Positions 53,523-63,041 are shown, counted from the stretch's first letter. The stretch: 64,000 nt of DNA from Stutzerimonas stutzeri (GCF_000590475.1 NZ_CP007441.1:1928660-1992659); one strand, 5' to 3'. Made by a program: numbers and translations. Notes: generated by a model from the sequence alone, not told the origin.

Positions 53523-54365
53523 ATGATCATGTCAGCTCAATTGGGTGCCGGCCTCAGTCTCAAGCCGGAGTACTACGAGGCGGCGCAGGCATGTACCGCC
53601 TCCGGGCTCTGGTTCGAAGTGCATCCGGAGAACTACATGCTCAGCGGCGGCCCTCGTCTGGCTTGGCTGGAGGCGGTCGGGGAGCGGCATCCGCTATCGC
53701 TGCACGGCGTTTCGCTGTCGCTGGCAGCGGACTGTCCGCCGGACGAGCTTCACCTGCAACGCCTCAAAAGCCTGGTCGAGCGGGTTCGGCCAGCCCTTGT
53801 TTCGGAGCACCTTGCCTGGTCCGCCTGGCGGGGTCAGTACCATCCCGATCTGTTGCCGTTTCCTCGCACGGGCGCCGCGCTTGTGAGGATCGTCGATAAC
53901 ATCCAGCGCACCCAGGATTTTCTCGGCCGGCAGATCGGCGTGGAGAATCCCAGCCATTACCTGCGCATCGAGGGGCACGAGTGGGACGAGATCGACTTCC
54001 TCGCCGAGCTGGCCAGGCGCAGTGGCTGCGGCCTGCTGCTGGACATCAACAACGTATACGTCAGCGCGCATAACCTCGATTTCGATGCGTCTGCGTATGT
54101 CGATCAATTCCCCGCTCAAGCCGTGCTGGAGGTGCATCTGGCCGGACACAGCCAGGATCCGCAAAGCGATTCCGGTTTACTGATCGATTCCCACGACGCA
54201 CCGATCACCGGGACGGTATGGGCGTTGTATCAGCGATTGATCGAACGAATCGGCGCGAGGCCCACGCTGATCGAACGTGATGATCAACTGCCGGCTTTTA
54301 CCGACCTGCTGGACGAACGCAAATGCGCGCAGCGCTTGCTCGATCGGCAGAGGAGGGTGGGATGA
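53523..54365 (+). CDS. bufB: Bufferin-modifying multinuclear iron oxidase BufB (DUF692)
   Basis: This 280-residue TIM-barrel enzyme is of the MNIO (DUF692) family. Candidate iron ligands are visible: LSLHGVSLS, VSEHLAWS, GVENPSHY, LLLDINNVYVSAHN, LEVHLAGH, LIDSHDAP and LIERDD. MNIOs convert cysteines of RiPP precursors to oxazolone/thioamide or thiooxazole groups; BufB acts on BufA. It lies between the precursor and its partner gene and overlaps bufC through ATGA. Function rests on family and context. Confidence 0.92.
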   Translation: MIMSAQLGAGLSLKPEYYEAAQACTASGLWFEVHPENYMLSGGPRLAWLEAVGERHPLSLHGVSLSLAADCPPDELHLQRLKSLVERVRPALVSEHLAWSAWRGQYHPDLLPFPRTGAALVRIVDNIQRTQDFLGRQIGVENPSHYLRIEGHEWDEIDFLAELARRSGCGLLLDINNVYVSAHNLDFDASAYVDQFPAQAVLEVHLAGHSQDPQSDSGLLIDSHDAPITGTVWALYQRLIERIGARPTLIERDDQLPAFTDLLDERKCAQRLLDRQRRVG

Positions 54366-55156
54366 GCATCTCGCTGGGACAGTTTCAGGATGCGTTCGTC
54401 GATGCCCTGCAAGATGCAGAGCCGACCGCGCGCGACGAAGCGGATGGCTTGATCGCGGCTCTCGCCGCTCAGCCAGGCTTCGCGGTCTATCGCAACACGG
54501 CGATTAAAGGCTGCGTGGACGCGTTACGGGCCAACTTCCCGACGGTCGAACAACTGGTCGGCGCTGAATGGTTTTCCGCCGCGGCGGCCCGCTATGTGCG
54601 GCGTTCGCCTCCGGTACTGGCGCAGCTGATCGAATATGGCGCCGGCTTCGCAGACTTTCTGCAGGCCTGCGAGCCTGCACGAGAGCTGCCCTATCTGGCC
54701 GGCGTGGCGCGCCTCGACCGGCTTTGGATCGAAGCCTTCAGCGCGGCGGAACAGGCACCGTTGACACTGTCCGCATTCGCCGCGCAGGCGCCGGACAAGC
54801 TCGCCGAACTGCACCTCAGGCCATGCGCAGCAGCACGCTGGCAGTGGTTTGCATTGCCGGTGTTCACCATCTGGAGCTGCAACCGAGAACAGCGGGACGT
54901 GCCTCGATCACTGGTCTGGCAGGGTGAAGGCGGGGTGCTGTGCCGTCGGGATGGACGCGTTGTCTGGCAGCCGTTGGGGGCCGGCGGTTGCGCGTTTCTC
55001 GACGCATGCGCGGCGCAACGCAGACTGGACGAAGCGTCGACCCTGGCGCTGCAAGCCCAACCCGATCTGGACTTCAACGACCTGCTGGCACGCCTGTTCG
55101 AGGCCGGCGTATTTGCCGCTGACCCCAGCGACACGACGAACAACCGAGGCGATTGA
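54362..55156 (+). CDS. bufC: BufB partner protein BufC (DUF2063)
   Basis: This 264-residue protein belongs to the DUF2063 family that accompanies DUF692 enzymes. The N-terminal domain FAVYRNTAIKGCVDALRANF with FPTVEQLVGAEWFSAAAARY is the family hallmark. It is thought to recognise the precursor leader and present it to BufB. The start ATG overlaps the bufB stop in ATGA; a longer frame upstream lies inside bufB. doxX follows after one base. Confidence 0.9.
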   Translation: MSISLGQFQDAFVDALQDAEPTARDEADGLIAALAAQPGFAVYRNTAIKGCVDALRANFPTVEQLVGAEWFSAAAARYVRRSPPVLAQLIEYGAGFADFLQACEPARELPYLAGVARLDRLWIEAFSAAEQAPLTLSAFAAQAPDKLAELHLRPCAAARWQWFALPVFTIWSCNREQRDVPRSLVWQGEGGVLCRRDGRVVWQPLGAGGCAFLDACAAQRRLDEASTLALQAQPDLDFNDLLARLFEAGVFAADPSDTTNNRGD

Positions 55157-55157
55157 T

Positions 55158-55631
55158 ATGGACACGCCACACAGCACCTCAAGCAATGCTCAACCGCGGC
55201 TGTTTCAACCCTGGAATCGGACCGCTGCCTGGCTGCAGGCCGTGATCAGCGATTCCACATTGACGCTGCTCGCTCGCCTGGCGATTGCCGCGGTGTTCTT
55301 CTATTCCGGTCGGACCAAAGTCAGCGGCATGCTGACCATCAAACCGGGCACCTACGACCTGTTCGAGACCGAGTATGCCTTGCCGCTGGTTTCGCCCCAC
55401 CTGGCGGCACACCTGGCAACCTACGCCGAGCATCTGTTTCCGCTGCTACTGGTGCTGGGCCTGCTGGCGCGGCTATCGGCGCTGGCGCTGTTGGGAATGA
55501 CGCTGGTGATTCAGGTGTTCGTCTATCCGGATGCCTGGCCGACTCACTTGACCTGGGTCGGCCTGATGCTGATCGTGATCGGTCGCGGTGCAGGCTGGTG
55601 GTCGCTGGACCGACTGCTGGGGATTCGCTGA
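55158..55631 (+). CDS. DoxX-family membrane protein of the bufferin operon
   Basis: This 157-residue protein has four hydrophobic helices and belongs to the DoxX family, with RLAIAAVFFYSGRTKVSG and YAEHLFPLLLVLGLLARLSA. DoxX proteins are frequent last genes of bufferin operons, where their contribution is unknown; redox or membrane roles are guesses. It begins one base after the bufC stop, so is co-translated. No clear terminator follows. Confidence 0.88.
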   Translation: MDTPHSTSSNAQPRLFQPWNRTAAWLQAVISDSTLTLLARLAIAAVFFYSGRTKVSGMLTIKPGTYDLFETEYALPLVSPHLAAHLATYAEHLFPLLLVLGLLARLSALALLGMTLVIQVFVYPDAWPTHLTWVGLMLIVIGRGAGWWSLDRLLGIR

Positions 55632-55747
55632 GCGGTCCGCGAGAACGGGTGATTCGGATAAAACTCGGCGGGCTGGTTGCAGTCCAAGGCCTGTCCGCGC
55701 ATTGGAGGCGTCGCGCCGTTGCCGCGCAACCACCACCAGGAGACCCG

Positions 55748-56419
55748 ATGGCCACTATCGACCTGCTGATCAGCGATTGCGATGGCGTGATCGTCGACAG
55801 CGAAATCATCAGCCACCGCGTGTTGTTCGAGGCCTTGAGCCTGCATGTACCTGCGGACCGGCTGGGCGAAGCCCTTGAAGGGACCTTCGGCCTGACGGTG
55901 CCGAGCATCATCGACCTCATCGAGAAGCGCTTCGACCTGAAGATGCCGTCGACATTTGACGAAGACTTGCGGCGGGAAAGCGAGAAGGTGGTAGCTGAGG
56001 AAGTCCAGGCGATCAAAGGCGTACGTGATGCGCTGTATGCCGTCGATCTTCCCTTGGCCGTTGCGTCCAATAGCCGTCTGCACAACGTCGAGGCTTCGCT
56101 GCGTCGCGCCGGGCTGACCGAGCGCGTCGCGGGAAATATCTTCTGCGCGGAAATGGTGGCCTCGCCCAAACCGGCTCCGGATGTCTATCTGCTGGCCGCC
56201 GAGCGTATGGGCGTGGCGCCTGGGCACTGTCTGGTGGTCGAAGACAGTCCGACCGGCGTACTGGCGGCGCGCACAGCTGGCATGCAGGTAATCGGTTTCA
56301 CTGGCGCCAGCCACATTCCGGCCGGCCACGATCAGGCGCTGCGTGAGCTGGGCGTATCGGCAGTCATCAGCGATATGCGCGACTTGCCGGCGACGGTTGC
56401 TCGTTTCCTAGCGCAGTGA
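55748..56419 (+). CDS. HAD-superfamily phosphatase
   Basis: This 223-residue protein is a subfamily IA HAD hydrolase, with motif I DCDGVIVDSE, motif II VASNSR, motif III Lys in SPKPAPDVYLLAAE and motif IV VVEDSPTGVLAARTAG. It resembles phosphoglycolate phosphatase and sugar-phosphatase relatives (YieH/GS1-like), so the substrate is probably a small phosphorylated metabolite. It is separated by 116 bp from the bufferin operon, and co-regulation is uncertain. Confidence 0.88.
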   Translation: MATIDLLISDCDGVIVDSEIISHRVLFEALSLHVPADRLGEALEGTFGLTVPSIIDLIEKRFDLKMPSTFDEDLRRESEKVVAEEVQAIKGVRDALYAVDLPLAVASNSRLHNVEASLRRAGLTERVAGNIFCAEMVASPKPAPDVYLLAAERMGVAPGHCLVVEDSPTGVLAARTAGMQVIGFTGASHIPAGHDQALRELGVSAVISDMRDLPATVARFLAQ

Positions 56420-56523
56420 AGTGCCTGATCGCAGCAGCTAAACAGCGACAAACCTATTCGACCGTGCGCAACGGCCGCCGCCCGATCTTGTCTGTACTGA
56501 AACCTGTGGATTGCGAGTAACAG

Positions 56524-57786
56524 ATGGTCGAGCGCTGGAAGTGGTTTCTCATCCGCATTAGCAAGCGGCCCTGGTTCAGGGCCAGTCTGTTTTCCGTCCT
56601 GGGTGTAGCGACCGCGCTGGTAGCCCTGGCGGTGGCGCCCTATATTCCCGACGAGGTCCCGACCAAGATCGGTTCGGATGCGGTCGATAACATCCTCAAC
56701 GTACTGGCTTCGAGCATGCTCGCGGTGACCACCTTTTCGTTGAGCATCATGGTCGCAGCCTACGGTTCGGCGACCAGTAACGTCACTCCTCGGGCCATTT
56801 CGCTGCTGGTGGAAGACTCCACCACGCAAAACACCCTGTCGACCTTCATCGGTTCGTTCATCTTCAGCCTGGTCGGTATCATTGCGCTGAGCACGGGACT
56901 TTATGGTGCGCAAGGGCGGGTGGTGCTGTTTGCGGCGACAATCATCGTGGTCGTTCTGGTGGTTTACGCGCTGTTGCGCTGGATCGATCAGCTGTCAGGG
57001 CTGGGCAGGGTCGCGGAGACCACCGCCAGGGTCGAACGCGCCGCGACGCGCGCCTTGTGTCAACGCATGGATCAACCTTACCTCGGCGGCTGCCCGCTTG
57101 AAGTGGACCCCAGGGGATTGCCAGGTGCGCGTCCCGTGTACGCCGACAAGGTCGGCTTCGTGCAACACATCGATATGCCTGCTTTCGGTGACTTGACCCA
57201 GTCGGCACATAGCTCGGTCTATATCTGCGTGTTGCCCGGCGTTTTCGTAGAGCCCACCCAGCCGATCGCATGGTCCATCGGTATCGATGAGGAGTGTGAC
57301 GGCGCGCTGCGCAACGCCTTCGTCATCGGTGCGCAACGAACCTTCGAGCGCGACCCGCGTTTCGGCATAACCGTAATGGCTGAAATCGCCTCCCGCGCCT
57401 TGTCCCCCGGGATTAACGACCAGGGCACCGCCATCGATGTCATCGGTCGCGGTGTTCGCGTGCTATCGCACCTGTGCCGGCATGCATCACCCGAGAACCC
57501 GAAGTTCGAGCGAGTGTTTGCCCCTGCATTGGGCGTGGCGGACATGCTCAACGATTTTTTCACACCGATCGCCCGCGACGGCGCGGCGATAGTCGAAGTA
57601 GGGATATGCCTGCAACAGGCGCTGGCTTCGCTGGGGCGCCTTGGCGACGCGGCACTCATGGTCGCCGCGCATCGGCAGGCTGAGCTGGCGCTCAACCGTG
57701 CTGAAACAGCACTGACATTGCCGGACGATTGGGCGCGTGTACGAGACGCTGCAGCTCATGCCGGTCTGACCGATCCCGCGCTCTAG
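56524..57786 (+). CDS. DUF2254 membrane protein
   Basis: This 420-residue protein has about four hydrophobic helices in its first 170 residues (SLFSVLGVATALVALAVAPY, then FSLSIMVAAYGSATSNVTPR) and a large soluble C-terminal region including SRALSPGINDQGTAIDVIGR. That is the DUF2254 organisation. The function is unknown; a role in osmotic or envelope physiology has been suggested for the family only indirectly. It is transcribed in the same direction as the HAD gene 104 bp upstream. Confidence 0.85.
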   Translation: MVERWKWFLIRISKRPWFRASLFSVLGVATALVALAVAPYIPDEVPTKIGSDAVDNILNVLASSMLAVTTFSLSIMVAAYGSATSNVTPRAISLLVEDSTTQNTLSTFIGSFIFSLVGIIALSTGLYGAQGRVVLFAATIIVVVLVVYALLRWIDQLSGLGRVAETTARVERAATRALCQRMDQPYLGGCPLEVDPRGLPGARPVYADKVGFVQHIDMPAFGDLTQSAHSSVYICVLPGVFVEPTQPIAWSIGIDEECDGALRNAFVIGAQRTFERDPRFGITVMAEIASRALSPGINDQGTAIDVIGRGVRVLSHLCRHASPENPKFERVFAPALGVADMLNDFFTPIARDGAAIVEVGICLQQALASLGRLGDAALMVAAHRQAELALNRAETALTLPDDWARVRDAAAHAGLTDPAL

Positions 57787-58107
57787 CGGGTCGTGGAAAC
57801 TGCCTACAGTGCCTATACAGCGTAAAAACGGCCTCGGTTGCGAGTAGGGGCAAAAATTACAGTAGTAAGCTCCGCTTTTCGGTCGTTCGCCTCTTTCGCC
57901 ATCTTCGCCTAATTTTTTCGACGGCCTGCCAGAGCTTGTGGCGTGGCTGTCCGGCGGGTTTCGGCCCAAAAGGGGTCATTGCGCATCATCACATTTAGAG
58001 TCGACTCAATGCAGCGGCTCGTGCTCGGCATTAGCTGGGCACTCTGTTGGCCTCACTTACCAAGCATGCCGCGAATTGCAGGTGGCTTCTCTGTGGAAGG
58101 CGAGCCC
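57787..58107. other. Intergenic region with no recognised feature
   Basis: About 320 bp between the convergent DUF2254 gene and the IclR gene. I see no gene, strong hairpin or repeat. A partial stretch rich in T at about 57911-57920 could help terminate DUF2254. Confidence 0.5.
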
Positions 58108-58785
58108 TTACCTCAGCATGAGTTTGCCATCGATATCCTTCAGCTGATGCTTCAACGCGGCCAAAGCACGCTCCACAAAATCGTCAGTGAAACGGCTGCG
58201 CAACCCTGAAACCGAAAGCGCCCCCGCCAGGCCGCCGTTAACTGCTCGAACAGGGATTGCTATTGCCGCTACATCCGGCGCTCGCTCGCCCTTCGATATG
58301 TAAAAGCCATTTTTACGGATGGCATCAAAGGGCTCGCCAGACTCATCGGAAAAAGCCAGCAGTATGCGTCCGCTGGCGCCGCGGTTTAGGGCCATACGCG
58401 CACCTTCTTCGAGATGGTGGCGGATCTCCTGGCGGGAGTTAGCACGGAATAGACACACCCGCTCGGCACCCTCGCGAACATAAAAAGAAGCGGTCTCTTC
58501 AGTTTCGTCTACTAAACGCTGCAGCACGGGGCGAACCAATGACGCATTGTCACGCTGGGACAGCAACGCCAGCCGACTAAGAGCCGGACCAAGGCAATAT
58601 TCTCCTCTATCGTCCCGGCTTAAATAACCAAAGTGCTCGAGTGAACCACTCAGACGCAGGATGGTGCTCTTGTACATGCCCGTCAGCTCCGCGAGCTCGC
58701 GCAAGCTCAAACTCGGCTTGCCGCTGCTGAAGGCCTCTAGGAGAGAGATCGCTCGATCCACGGCCTCGACACGGTTTTTCGTCAT
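58108..58785 (-). CDS. IclR-family transcriptional regulator
   Basis: This 225-residue protein has an N-terminal winged helix-turn-helix (AVDRAISLLEAFSSGKPSLSLR, LRELAELTGMYKSTILRLSG) and a C-terminal effector-binding IclR domain (VREGAERVCLFRANSRQEIR). IclR proteins sense aromatic or short carboxylic metabolites. It is divergent from the TRAP/CoA operon, whose promoter overlaps two inverted repeats, so it is the likely local regulator. It is slightly shorter than many IclR members but intact. Confidence 0.92.
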   Translation of the reverse strand: MTKNRVEAVDRAISLLEAFSSGKPSLSLRELAELTGMYKSTILRLSGSLEHFGYLSRDDRGEYCLGPALSRLALLSQRDNASLVRPVLQRLVDETEETASFYVREGAERVCLFRANSRQEIRHHLEEGARMALNRGASGRILLAFSDESGEPFDAIRKNGFYISKGERAPDVAAIAIPVRAVNGGLAGALSVSGLRSRFTDDFVERALAALKHQLKDIDGKLMLR

Positions 58786-58868
58786 TTTCTACTCCATAGC
58801 GCGGGGGCCATCGTCGCGCGGGGCGGCGATTGTAAACCAGGCCAATCATACAACCGCCATAGAAGCAC

Positions 58869-58896
58869 TTGACGATTCTGTCTGAGAGAATATAGT
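58869..58896 (+). promoter_or_regulatory. Promoter of the TRAP/CoA operon
   Basis: TTGACG (58869-58874) and TATAGT (58891-58896), 16 bases apart, form a good sigma-70 promoter about 55 bases before the TRAP binding-protein gene. Confidence 0.65.
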
Positions 58897-58911
58897 TCTA
58901 TCTAGCAGAAC
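58875..58911 (+). promoter_or_regulatory. Tandem IclR operator candidates
   Basis: ATTCT-N7-AGAAT (58875-58891) and GTTCT-N7-AGAAC (58895-58911) are perfect 5-bp-arm repeats of the same layout. Their centres, 58883 and 58903, are 20 bp apart, two helical turns, on one face of the helix. The first sits between the -35 and -10 boxes. Confidence 0.6.
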
Positions 58912-58952
58912 GCAAAGCGCACGGCACACACATACAACAAGAGGGTTCTCCC

Positions 58953-59945
58953 ATGCACTTCAAGCAACTACTGTCCGTTTCCTGCCTGTCACTCGCCGTT
59001 ATGGGGGCCAACGTCTCGGCGAAAGAAGTGATCGTAAGCGCCGTCTCGCCAACCTCGGATGACTACGCCCTAGCGGTAGCCTGGTCGAACATAAGTGCGA
59101 GAGACGAAGGCGACTCCCTTACCGTTGTGGACAACGGCACGATTAAGGGCCTGCGCCTTTTGGCAATGAACAAGGTCGACGTTACGGTAATTGGCTCGCC
59201 GCATTTCAAGGATGCGACTCTGCGCCAAGGCCAGTTTGCGGAGGACCCGGAGCGCTTGATTGAGCGTTACAAGACCATCAAGGCATTGTTCGCAATCCGC
59301 TCCAGTGCCGGTCAGTATTTGGTCACAGAGAAGAGCGGAATCAAACGCTTCGCTGATTTCAAGGGCCATAGCCTGGCGGTTGGCCGGCCGGGCGGCCAAG
59401 CCGGTAGCGTTAGCAGTGAGCTGCTGAAGTCAGTCGGACTGGCTCCTGGTGAGGATGTTGATACCCAATACATTACATATGGCGAAGCCTTCGACCAGAT
59501 GGCCAATGGCAGTCTCGACGGGACCTTCGTCTGGGGCAGCGTTCCGCAAGCGGCGGTGGACAATGCTTCACGGACGATGAATTTGCGTTTCGTCTCACCC
59601 GACGTGGCAACTTTCGAAGAGTTCAAGGGCAACATCACCAGCGGAGAGTACTTCTCGCTAAAGACGGTACCCGCCAGCCGGATCGAGTCGGCTTATGAGG
59701 GCCGTGTCGAAAGCGATGGCGACGTTCAATTCTGGACCTTCCCGTTCATGTTCGTAGTAAACGAGTCCATGGATGAGGAAACCGCTTACCAGATCACCAA
59801 AACGCTCTGGGAGCATGTCGAGGACGTTCGTAATGCCAGCAACGCATTGGCGCTCCTCGATATCAATGACGCAACCCAGATGCTCTCTGCCGACCTGCAT
59901 CCTGGCGCTGCCCGCTACTTCCGTGAGAAAGGGTTGATCCAATGA
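58953..59945 (+). CDS. TAXI-type TRAP transporter substrate-binding protein
   Basis: This 330-residue periplasmic protein has a signal peptide (LLSVSCLSLAVMGANVSA, mature from about residue 24) and a TAXI-family fold, with segments KVDVTVIGSPHFKDATLR and HSLAVGRPGGQAGSVSSELL. TAXI proteins capture organic acids, often glutamate-like or dicarboxylates, but the ligand is not evident. The stop overlaps the permease start by ATGA. GAGGG lies nine bases upstream of its start. Confidence 0.9.
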   Translation: MHFKQLLSVSCLSLAVMGANVSAKEVIVSAVSPTSDDYALAVAWSNISARDEGDSLTVVDNGTIKGLRLLAMNKVDVTVIGSPHFKDATLRQGQFAEDPERLIERYKTIKALFAIRSSAGQYLVTEKSGIKRFADFKGHSLAVGRPGGQAGSVSSELLKSVGLAPGEDVDTQYITYGEAFDQMANGSLDGTFVWGSVPQAAVDNASRTMNLRFVSPDVATFEEFKGNITSGEYFSLKTVPASRIESAYEGRVESDGDVQFWTFPFMFVVNESMDEETAYQITKTLWEHVEDVRNASNALALLDINDATQMLSADLHPGAARYFREKGLIQ

Positions 59946-61861
59946 GTCTTGCTACCCTGCTGCGCCCCGCTCAGGGCGAGGCGCCATGGCACCCGTTGAT
60001 GAGGAGCGTGGGCCTGCTGGCCTGCGCTTTGATCAGTACATTCATCATCTACACCACCGCCGTAGGGAAGTTTCCAGCGCAAGTACAGTACGGCATGGTT
60101 TTGCTGCTCGGGCTGATTGCGGTGTTTTGCCTTAAACAAGGGCCCTTAGCCCGAATCGGGCGTGGCGGACTGGATGTCTTGCTTAGCCTTTTATTCATTG
60201 GCATGAGCTTGTTCAGCTGCATCTACTTGCTGTCTGAATACAACGATATCGCCGCCCTGCGGGAAGGGTTGCCCAACGACCTGGACCTTGTTTGCTACCT
60301 ACTTGGAACCATCGCCGTGCTCGAAGCTGCGCGGCGCGTCGAGGGCTGGGTGCTGCTGAGCATCGTTGGTGCAGCGTTGGCCTACCTGCTATTTGGTAAT
60401 TACCTACCTGGGCTGCTAACGCATAGGCCCTTCGATATAACTGAAGTTCTGGAAATAGCCTTCAGCTACCAGGGAATTTTTGGTGTCGCTTTAGGAGCAG
60501 TGGTCGATGTCGTACTGGTGTTCGTCATTCTCGGGGTCGCTCTGAGACTGACGGGGGCCGGCGACTTCTTCAACTTCATTGCTTTGCGCGCCACCCGTCG
60601 TATGCGTTCCGGCCCTGCCCAGGCCTCGATTATCGGCTCGGCCTTGTTTGGCTCGGTCAATGGCTCAGCTCCGGCCAATGTGGTTGCAACCGGGGTGCTC
60701 ACGATTCCCATGATGCAGCGCTCGGGTTTCAAAGCCAGCTTCGCCGGCGCGGTCGAAGCCGTAGCGTCTTGCTCCGGGCAGATCATGCCGCCGATTATGG
60801 GCGTAGGGGCCTTCATCATGGCCGAGATCACCGGCATACCTTATGCCAACATCATGCTCGCCGCACTGGTACCCGCCTTTCTCTATCTATTCGCACTCTC
60901 TGCTGCTGTTGCGCTGGAAGCCTCTCGTCTGGGCATCAAGCCTCTAGAGGATCAGGGCGAACAGGCCATGAATTCGCGGCGGCTCGCGGAGTGCATCACA
61001 TTGCTGACCGGGTTCGGAACGCTGATCGGCATGCTGTTCTCTGGTTATTCGCCAACCTATTGCGGCTTGGTAGCAGCGGCGACTGTGTTAGTCGTTGGTA
61101 ACCTGCTGCCTCAAACACGTATGCGCTTGCCGGACTTCGGCCGTTTCTTGGTCGATGGCGGCCGCGACGGGCTAGCGGTACTGATTTCCTGCGCAGCCAT
61201 CGGGATAGTCATTGGCGCGGTGAGCAGTACCGGGCTGGGCATCAAGCTCAACCAGATGATCATTGCGCTCGGCAGCCACAGCCTGCTGCTGGCTTTGATC
61301 ATGGCAGCAGTCTGTTCAATTCTGCTAGGGATGGGTCTGCCGACCGCGGCCTCCTATCTGATGGTGGTTTATGTCGCAGGGCCGGCCATTCTCGAGCTCG
61401 GCGTAAATCTGCTGCAGACCCACCTGTTCGTCTTTTACTTTGCCGTGCTCTCGGCTATCACACCGCCCGTGGCATTGGCGGTATTTGCTGCGGCGGCCAT
61501 CGCAAAAACCAGCTCGATGAAGATCGCCGGCAATGCCATGCGCCTGTCGATTGTTGCGTTCATTTTGCCGTTCGCCTGGATCTACCACCCGGAAATCAAC
61601 CTGCAGGATTTGAGCGCCGATAACGTTCTGCCTACGTTTGCTTTCATTGCAGCATTGATGATCGCCACCTTCGGCCTTACCGCCGGGCATATTGGTTTTT
61701 TCTGTCAGCGTCTGACCATCATCGAACGAGCATTGCTCATTGCTGCCGGTGCATTCGTTTTAGCACCTGGCTGGTTACCAACCGTCACTGGCGTATCGGC
61801 AATCGTCTTCCTTCTGAGCTTCCGTTACTGGAGAAGAAATAATGTTCAAGCCTTTGCGTGA
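59942..61861 (+). CDS. TRAP transporter fused permease (TAXI subfamily)
   Basis: This 639-residue integral membrane protein has about sixteen hydrophobic segments, combining the small and large TRAP permease parts in one chain, as in TAXI systems. Conserved segments include FGSVNGSAPANVVATGVLTI, SCSGQIMPPIMGVGAFIMAE and LLGMGLPTAASYLMVVYVAG. It pairs with the binding protein gene just upstream to drive sodium-coupled uptake. Its end overlaps the next gene by twenty bases. Confidence 0.93.
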   Translation: MSLATLLRPAQGEAPWHPLMRSVGLLACALISTFIIYTTAVGKFPAQVQYGMVLLLGLIAVFCLKQGPLARIGRGGLDVLLSLLFIGMSLFSCIYLLSEYNDIAALREGLPNDLDLVCYLLGTIAVLEAARRVEGWVLLSIVGAALAYLLFGNYLPGLLTHRPFDITEVLEIAFSYQGIFGVALGAVVDVVLVFVILGVALRLTGAGDFFNFIALRATRRMRSGPAQASIIGSALFGSVNGSAPANVVATGVLTIPMMQRSGFKASFAGAVEAVASCSGQIMPPIMGVGAFIMAEITGIPYANIMLAALVPAFLYLFALSAAVALEASRLGIKPLEDQGEQAMNSRRLAECITLLTGFGTLIGMLFSGYSPTYCGLVAAATVLVVGNLLPQTRMRLPDFGRFLVDGGRDGLAVLISCAAIGIVIGAVSSTGLGIKLNQMIIALGSHSLLLALIMAAVCSILLGMGLPTAASYLMVVYVAGPAILELGVNLLQTHLFVFYFAVLSAITPPVALAVFAAAAIAKTSSMKIAGNAMRLSIVAFILPFAWIYHPEINLQDLSADNVLPTFAFIAALMIATFGLTAGHIGFFCQRLTIIERALLIAAGAFVLAPGWLPTVTGVSAIVFLLSFRYWRRNNVQAFA

Positions 61862-63041
61862 GATTCGCGTGCTGGATCTGACCAATGTGCTGGCAGGTCC
61901 CTTCTGTTGTCATCAGCTTGCACACATGGGAGCTGACGTAATCAAGATCGAGGTGCCAGGCTCCGGCGATCTCGCACGTCAACTTGGTGCTGATCCGGAA
62001 CTCAACGAGAAGCTAATGGGCGTCTCGTTCCTGGCGCAAAATCCTGGCAAACGGTCGCTGACATTGAACTTGAAAAGCGAGGCTGGCCGCGAAGTTCTAC
62101 ACCGGTTGGTACGTGAAGCCGATGTGCTAGTGGAAAATTTCCGCCCAGGCGTAATGGATCGCTTAGGGGTTGGCTATGAGGTCCTCCGCCAGACCAACCC
62201 AAAGCTGGTCTACTGCGCCATTTCCGGTTTTGGTCAGGATGGCCCACTGCACGACCTGCCCGCCTATGACCAGATCATTCAGGGGATGTCAGGTGTCATG
62301 AGCGTAACTGGCTCACCGGAAAACGCGCCTTATCGGGTCGGCTATCCCGTATCCGATACCGTAGGTGGGATGACCGCTGCCTTCGCTATTGCCAGTGCTT
62401 TGGCCGACCGTTCACGAGCGGAGGGTTGTTTCATTGATATATCAATGTTGGAGGCCACGTTAGCGACCATGGGGTGGGCGGTGTCCAACTACTTGGTGGC
62501 CGGTCGAGAGCCCAAACCAATGGGCAATGACAATGTTACCGCCAGCCCCTCGGGCACCTTTCGCACCGGCGACGGGCTTATCAACATCGCTGCAAACAAG
62601 CAGGAACAGTTCGAGGCCGTTTGCCGAGTAATCGGTCGCGACGACTTGATCAATGATCCTCGATTTGCCGTGCGGCTGGCACGTCTACAAAACCGGGAGG
62701 AGCTCAAGACCATGATCGAGGGAGCCCTTGCCAAATGCTCTACGGAGCAATGGTGGAAGCTGCTGAATGATGCCGGTGTACCTTGCGGCCCGGTATATGC
62801 GGTCCCGCAAGTGCTGGAGCATCCACAGATCCGCGATCGGGGCATGATCGCTACCTTTAATGATGTTTCTGGCGTGAACACGCCGGTCAGCGTGCTTCGC
62901 ACGGGCATTAAAATCAATCGGCAAGCGCCCACGGTGAGCGCGCCTCCCCCCGCTTTGGGCGAGCATACGGATCAGATACTGGCCGAGCTTGGCTATAGCG
63001 TCAGCGACATTCAGCGACTACACGAGGAGCGCGCCGTATGA
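61842..63041 (+). CDS. CaiB/BaiF-type (family III) CoA-transferase
   Basis: This 399-residue protein is a family III CoA-transferase (MFKPLREIRVLDLTNVLAGP) with the catalytic aspartate in VSDTVGG (Asp172) and the ENFRPGVMDRLGVGYE segment. It moves CoA between carboxylic acids, here presumably activating the acid imported by the TRAP system. The start lies inside the permease end, so expression is coupled. The next gene overlaps by ATGA. The exact substrate cannot be read from sequence. Confidence 0.92.
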   Translation: MFKPLREIRVLDLTNVLAGPFCCHQLAHMGADVIKIEVPGSGDLARQLGADPELNEKLMGVSFLAQNPGKRSLTLNLKSEAGREVLHRLVREADVLVENFRPGVMDRLGVGYEVLRQTNPKLVYCAISGFGQDGPLHDLPAYDQIIQGMSGVMSVTGSPENAPYRVGYPVSDTVGGMTAAFAIASALADRSRAEGCFIDISMLEATLATMGWAVSNYLVAGREPKPMGNDNVTASPSGTFRTGDGLINIAANKQEQFEAVCRVIGRDDLINDPRFAVRLARLQNREELKTMIEGALAKCSTEQWWKLLNDAGVPCGPVYAVPQVLEHPQIRDRGMIATFNDVSGVNTPVSVLRTGIKINRQAPTVSAPPPALGEHTDQILAELGYSVSDIQRLHEERAV

